Shown piece after piece: positions 61,601 to 64,000 of a DNA stretch of 64,000 bases (its first letter is position 1; each line of letters starts with the position of its first letter). This DNA comes from Eonycteris spelaea. Taxonomy: Eukaryota > Chordata > Mammalia > Chiroptera > Pteropodidae. Where the stretch lies: positions 2,294,001 through 2,358,000 of the forward strand of contig PUFA01000144.1 in assembly GCA_003508835.1 (NCBI GenBank), given 5' to 3'. Made by a program: the position numbers and the translations under genes. The notes under the pieces were generated by a model, which saw only the letters and a program-made list of their open reading frames with translations, ran no database searches and had not been told where the DNA came from.

Positions 61601-64000
61601 GGTAAAACTTTCAGGAAAAAACAAAACAAAACTATTTCTTGTAATTGCTGAGATTCAGTGAAACATATAAAACACAGTAAAACAATCTCTAAAGATAATA
61701 CCATCAAACAAACCAAACAGCTTCTCACCAGATACTTCATCCTTTCTCCTCTTCTTTGCCTTAGAGGCAGTAGACTCACAGGCTGATACAGTTGATTCTG
61801 AATGGCAACCCAACTGGGGCACAATAATCTCTTTAAGACCTAAAATAGAACCAATTTCTGAATTATTAATTCTAAGCAGCATGGGCCCCTACCTAGAAAA
61901 AATTTATTTTTATAAAAATCCAAATCACCAAATAATGGAGTGATTGCTGACATTAAAATAAGTTCTTTTGAAATGCAAATCAAAACCACAACGAGATACA
62001 CCTCACACCTGTTAGAATGTCTATTATCAATAAAAAATAACAAGTGTTGGAGAGGACTGGAGAAAAAGAAACTCTTATACACTGCTGGTGGAATGTAAAT
62101 TGGTACAGCCACTATGGAAAATACTATGTAGGTTCCTCAAAAAATTAAGAATAGAGCTACTTTATGATTCAGCAATCCCACTTCTGGGCACTTACCCAAA
62201 AAACTTGAAAACAATTATTCGTAAAGATATACGTACCCTATGTTCACTACAGTGTTAACCATGGAAGCCAAAATATGGAAACGACCTAAGTGTCCTTTCA
62301 ATGAATGACTGCATAAAGAAGATATAGTACATATATACAATGGAATACACTCAGTCATTAGAAAGATTGAAATATTGACATTTGTGACACCATGGATGGA
62401 TCTTGAGAGTACCATGCTAAGCAAAATAATTCAGACAGAAAAGAATATGAATTCACTCATATATGTGGGATATAAAACAGAAAGCAACAAATGAACTAAT
62501 AAAACAAACCTACAAACTCATAGACACAGACAATAGTTTGAAGGTTATCAGAGGGGAAAGGGGGTCAAATATATGGTGACAGAGGGAGACCAGACTATGG
62601 GTGGTGGATTGTACACCTGAAACTTATTAATGTTATTAACCAATGTCACCTAAAATAAATTTAGTTTAAAAGAGACTGTGGACCTATATTAAAAAAAAAC
62701 AAACAACTTCCTTAAAAGAACATTAATGTGATAGGAGGCTCTACAGAGAAATATAAAACTAAAAAGTTGAGAGCTACTGCCAACTAAAGATTATTAAGTG
62801 AAAATAAAAAGCATCTACAAGGTAAAAATGTTAACACTTCTAAAGGTCTTTTTTTGAGCAAGATACTTGTTTCCCCCAATTTCAAAGATAAGAAACAAGC
62901 AAAGCCAAATAAAAGGGATATTTTGTTGTTGTTTATTAATATAGGGTATCTGCAGAAAAGTAAAAAAAATTAAAAGCAAAGCTAACTTTGCTAGATTCAC
63001 TGTCTCAATAAAAATGTCTGATTCTTTTGATCATTAATTTCAACCAACCAACCAACCAACCAATCAACCAACCAACCAACCTTTATGCAAGTGCTGACTG
63101 GGATTAAAAGAAGGAATGCTTTTCATTTGAATTATCTAGCAATTGCTTCTGAAGGTTGCTAGGACAATCTCCAAATGCCATCAGTGGAACTCTTTCATTG
63201 CCATTTTAGAAAAACACTGTGTCAACCATACCACCTACCGCTGGAATCAAAATTTAGGAAGTCTGAGAATTCCTGAGACAATGTCTCGTCACTGGCAAAG
63301 GCACAGATGCAAGCAAAGAAATGAATGCATCTCTGGGCTGCCTCATCCTTGGAGGCATTCGACTTGGGCGATTTCAGAGTCTGGCAGGAGCAGAAGAAAC
63401 GGCGCTCAGGCAAACTTTTGGCACTGATTTTCTGCACAAAGGATGTATGCAAATACCCCAAACTATGCTTCTGGCTTGCCTTGCATTTCACCACCAAAAT
63501 GTTTTTAGTAATTCTCTGTACAAGGGGACCTGTGGGTTCTGTAGCCAACTGCCAGATAGTCTGCTTGGTTTCTGGGGAGGCCTGCATTGCATTCAGGACT
63601 GAGCTCTTTAGAGTCAGAGGGGTGGCCTCTGCCTGGCAGTTCACTGCCAGCTTGATGTGCTGGCACTGGTTTTCCACAACGCCCTGGGTGGCAGCTTTCA
63701 GGCATGAAGGAACATAACACCGTCCAGAGCTCAGCTGAGTGATGATCGTCCCATCCACTGTCTGGATTGTTGTCTCTGAAACACCGAGCTCCACAAAGCA
63801 TCGGTAATCAGGGCCCCGGTCTCTTTGCCGCACTGAGTAGACCTGCAGATCAGAGCCTGTTATGATTTTGACAGCTTCAACACTAGGCTGCTTCCGTGCA
63901 CCATAGCGGAATATGGTTCCACATGTCTTGTTCTTACAGCTCAGTCCCCGGGTTCCATTGTATGTGCCGCATCGAGGACACTTTCTGATTCCCCTCAATG
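46425..64000 (-). CDS. C2orf42: C2orf42, gene span (eight coding exons; N-terminus beyond window)
   Basis: Joining eight minus-strand exons (64000-63239, 61839-61729, 60005-59901, 58453-58349, 55984-55877, 54579-54479, 53091-52929, 46633-46425) gives one open frame of 553 residues to a TGA at 46425-46427, with GT-AG splice sites and matching phases throughout. With the 21 missing N-terminal residues the length would be 574, equal to the human protein as I know it. Function is not established. Visible are a CX2CX10CX4C zinc-finger-like motif (C28, C31, C42, C47, human numbering), two CxH motifs resembling SWIM zinc fingers (C133/H135 and C245/H247), and a basic stretch KAKKRRK (301-307) that could be a nuclear localisation signal. 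It probably acts in the nucleus on nucleic acid (inference). The promoter lies to the right of the window. The leftward neighbour PCBP1 converges on it. Confidence 0.96.
46738..46772. repeat. (TAAAA/TAATA)n simple repeat
   Basis: AT-rich short tandem repeat in the last intron. Confidence 0.85.
47650..48001 (+). mobile_element. MaLR LTR (MST/MLT1 group)
   Basis: 'cctaatccccaatgtaatgg', 'gtcatgagggtggagccct', 'agcctccagaactagg' and 'gcatggacgaagaca' are the full series of an MST/MLT1-type LTR, near complete. Intronic, antisense to C2orf42. Confidence 0.92.
48040..48545. other. Unassigned intronic segment, possibly LTR-derived
   Basis: Less AT-rich than its surroundings, with AATAAA at 48416-48421. 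It interrupts L1-like sequence. No family recognised. Confidence 0.3.
49250..49620. other. Unassigned intronic insertion
   Basis: Non-L1 sequence interrupting the L1-like flanks, possibly an old LTR. The overlapping frames on both strands are not coding. Confidence 0.3.
50270..50785. mobile_element. hAT-like relic in intron
   Basis: Paired 'gtgaaatgctaatgg' and 'gcatttctcaaacttatttg' / 'ggaaaatgctacca' phrases suggest eroded inverted ends of a hAT-like element. Confidence 0.35.
51155..51290 (+). repeat. L2 LINE fragment
   Basis: 'attcattcattcttcattta', then 'gaccaggcactatgctatc', the L2 end. Confidence 0.65.
51295..51525 (+). repeat. MIR SINE
   Basis: 'gattgaagtccagctccac', 'tactagctgtttaac', then 'cctggtacagagtaggtgctc', a near-complete forward MIR. 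Confidence 0.85.
52055..52515 (+). mobile_element. L1M 3' end, nested
   Basis: 'cccaaatgtccatagacagat', 'gtagagtggtagttgctagc' and 'acaatgtgaatgtacttaa' form the 3' terminus of an L1M-type element. It interrupts an older L1/HAL1 copy; 'aaaaatg' is present on both flanks as a possible target duplication. Confidence 0.75.
52929..53091 (-). CDS. C2orf42: C2orf42 coding exon
   Basis: 163 bases, residues 452-505 starting at Met-Pro-Leu-Glu. Acceptor GTCCAG, donor GTAAGT. Confidence 0.96.
53480..53690 (+). repeat. MIR SINE
   Basis: 'gacagaacttgaactgaattt', then 'gtttctcatctgcaaaatac', forward MIR in an intron. Confidence 0.6.
53691..54478. other. Unassigned intronic sequence
   Basis: Nothing recognised. 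Confidence 0.4.
54479..54579 (-). CDS. C2orf42: C2orf42 coding exon
   Basis: 101 bases, residues 419-451, ending exactly on a codon (Glu). Acceptor ATTGAAG has a poor polypyrimidine tract. Donor GTAAGA. Confidence 0.95.
54580..55876. other. Intron, unassigned
   Basis: AT-rich intronic DNA without a recognised element. Confidence 0.45.
55877..55984 (-). CDS. C2orf42: C2orf42 coding exon
   Basis: 108 bases, residues 383-417, including [20 protein letters not shown]. Acceptor CTAAAG, donor GTATGG (a weaker donor). Confidence 0.96.
55985..57529. other. Intron, unassigned left part
   Basis: No clear repeat or RNA gene seen. Confidence 0.45.
57700..57920 (+). repeat. L3/CR1 LINE fragment
   Basis: 'ctcctcattgctggtcaaagc', 'catcgaggatgcttttaa' and 'gaggactagctgga' follow the CR1-derived L3 order. 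The relic may extend left to about 57530. Confidence 0.6.
58067..58096. repeat. Alternating purine-pyrimidine repeat
   Basis: Two near-copies of catgcatgcacaca in tandem. Confidence 0.9.
58349..58453 (-). CDS. C2orf42: C2orf42 coding exon
   Basis: 105 bases, residues 348-381 ([17 protein letters not shown]...). Acceptor TTCTTAG, donor GTAAGT. Start of the conserved C-terminal region. Confidence 0.96.
58454..59900. other. Intron, unassigned
   Basis: AT-rich, with A and T runs at about 58540-58552 and 58606-58617. No element recognised. Confidence 0.45.
59901..60005 (-). CDS. C2orf42: C2orf42 coding exon
   Basis: 105 bases, residues 313-346, a serine/lysine-rich linker of low complexity. Acceptor TTTAG, donor GTAAGT. 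Confidence 0.95.
60290..61240 (-). mobile_element. L1/HAL1-type LINE fragments
   Basis: Reverse L1 phrases ('ggctggtccttagttgtttc', 'gcatctctggacaaaatgc') lie around the palindromic element at 60350-60512. Confidence 0.5.
60350..60512. mobile_element. Palindromic MITE
   Basis: Long imperfect inverted repeat: the left arm begins ggattgccagatg and the right arm ends catctggctac. Inner arms share aataattttt and its mirror aaaaattatt around a short loop near 60430. Matches a known mammalian palindromic repeat type whose name I cannot fix. Confidence 0.65.
61729..61839 (-). CDS. C2orf42: C2orf42 coding exon
   Basis: 111 bases, residues 276-311 with split glycines at both ends. Acceptor TTTTAG, donor GTGAGA. 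Carries the basic KAKKRRK stretch. Confidence 0.96.
61965..62680 (+). mobile_element. L1 LINE 3' end, relatively young, bat-like 3'UTR
   Basis: 'tcaaaaccacaacgagata', 'acactgctggtggaatgta', 'tgggtggtggattgtacacc' and a 'caatgtcacctaaaataaa' tail. Forward orientation, antisense to C2orf42, within its intron at 61840-63238. ORF2 is broken. Confidence 0.88.
62681..63040. other. Intron, unassigned
   Basis: Nothing recognised. Confidence 0.45.
63041..63081. repeat. (CAAC)n microsatellite
   Basis: Ten-unit CAAC/AACC tetranucleotide run with one substitution, about 160 bases from the 3' edge of the first coding exon shown. Confidence 0.97.
63239..64000 (-). CDS. C2orf42: C2orf42 first coding exon (partial)
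   Basis: Encodes residues 22-274 plus one base of codon 275. It begins mid-exon at the window edge. The TTG at 63998 is an internal leucine, not a start. The donor is GTAGGT. It contains the four-cysteine zinc-finger-like motif and both SWIM-like motifs. Short open frames on the opposite strand here (63143-63717) are shadows. Confidence 0.97.

Noticed and set aside
63143..63717. Plus-strand frames opposite the C2orf42 exon
   Set aside because: Antisense shadows of a strongly conserved coding exon.
63222..63998. Apparent start codon at 63998 for a 258-residue minus-strand protein
   Set aside because: The codon is TTG, conserved internal leucine 22 of C2orf42. The frame also runs a few codons past the GTAGGT donor at its other end, so neither end is real.

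Overview
This is nuclear DNA from a placental mammal. It has two recognisable protein-coding genes, a GT-AG exon/intron structure, and a dense background of L1, L2, MIR, MaLR, hAT and Tigger relics. The 3' ends of the younger L1 copies (about 10.3-11.4 kb, 28.2-29.4 kb and 62.0-62.7 kb) resemble those I associate with laurasiatherians, bats in particular. No carnivore, horse or ruminant SINE was seen. A bat is my best guess, but the assignment is tentative. The gene pair matches the human 2p13.3 order PCBP1 - C2orf42.

Layout. Bases 1-264 are the last 87 codons of the intronless gene PCBP1 (+ strand), followed by a short 3'UTR with a polyadenylation signal at 546-551. Bases 46425-64000 hold C2orf42 on the minus strand. 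Eight coding exons give 553 codons from the conserved residue 22 to the stop. The first 21 codons and the promoter lie beyond the right edge. The two genes therefore face each other tail to tail. The roughly 45 kb between them contains no protein gene I can support.

The intergenic stretch is mostly old repeats: L2 and MIR fragments, several L1 layers, hAT-type elements, a Tigger element with both ends, MaLR LTRs and a few less certain LTR-like pieces. It also has two GC/CpG-rich segments that are not the promoter of either visible gene. One (about 23.8-24.3 kb) is preceded by a pure (CG)11 tract. The other (about 41.5-42.3 kb) carries a perfect CRE palindrome, GC boxes, an ETS core and a near-consensus CTCF site, and is the better candidate for the start of an unannotated, probably non-coding, transcript.

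The introns of C2orf42 are also repeat-rich. The last one (46634-52928) is a layered stack in which an old L1/HAL1-type element has been split by several later insertions. No operon, CRISPR array, active mobile element or new multi-gene system is present. The most interesting protein-level observation is that C2orf42 combines an N-terminal four-cysteine zinc-finger-like motif with two SWIM-like CxH motifs, which suggests a nucleic-acid-binding role.
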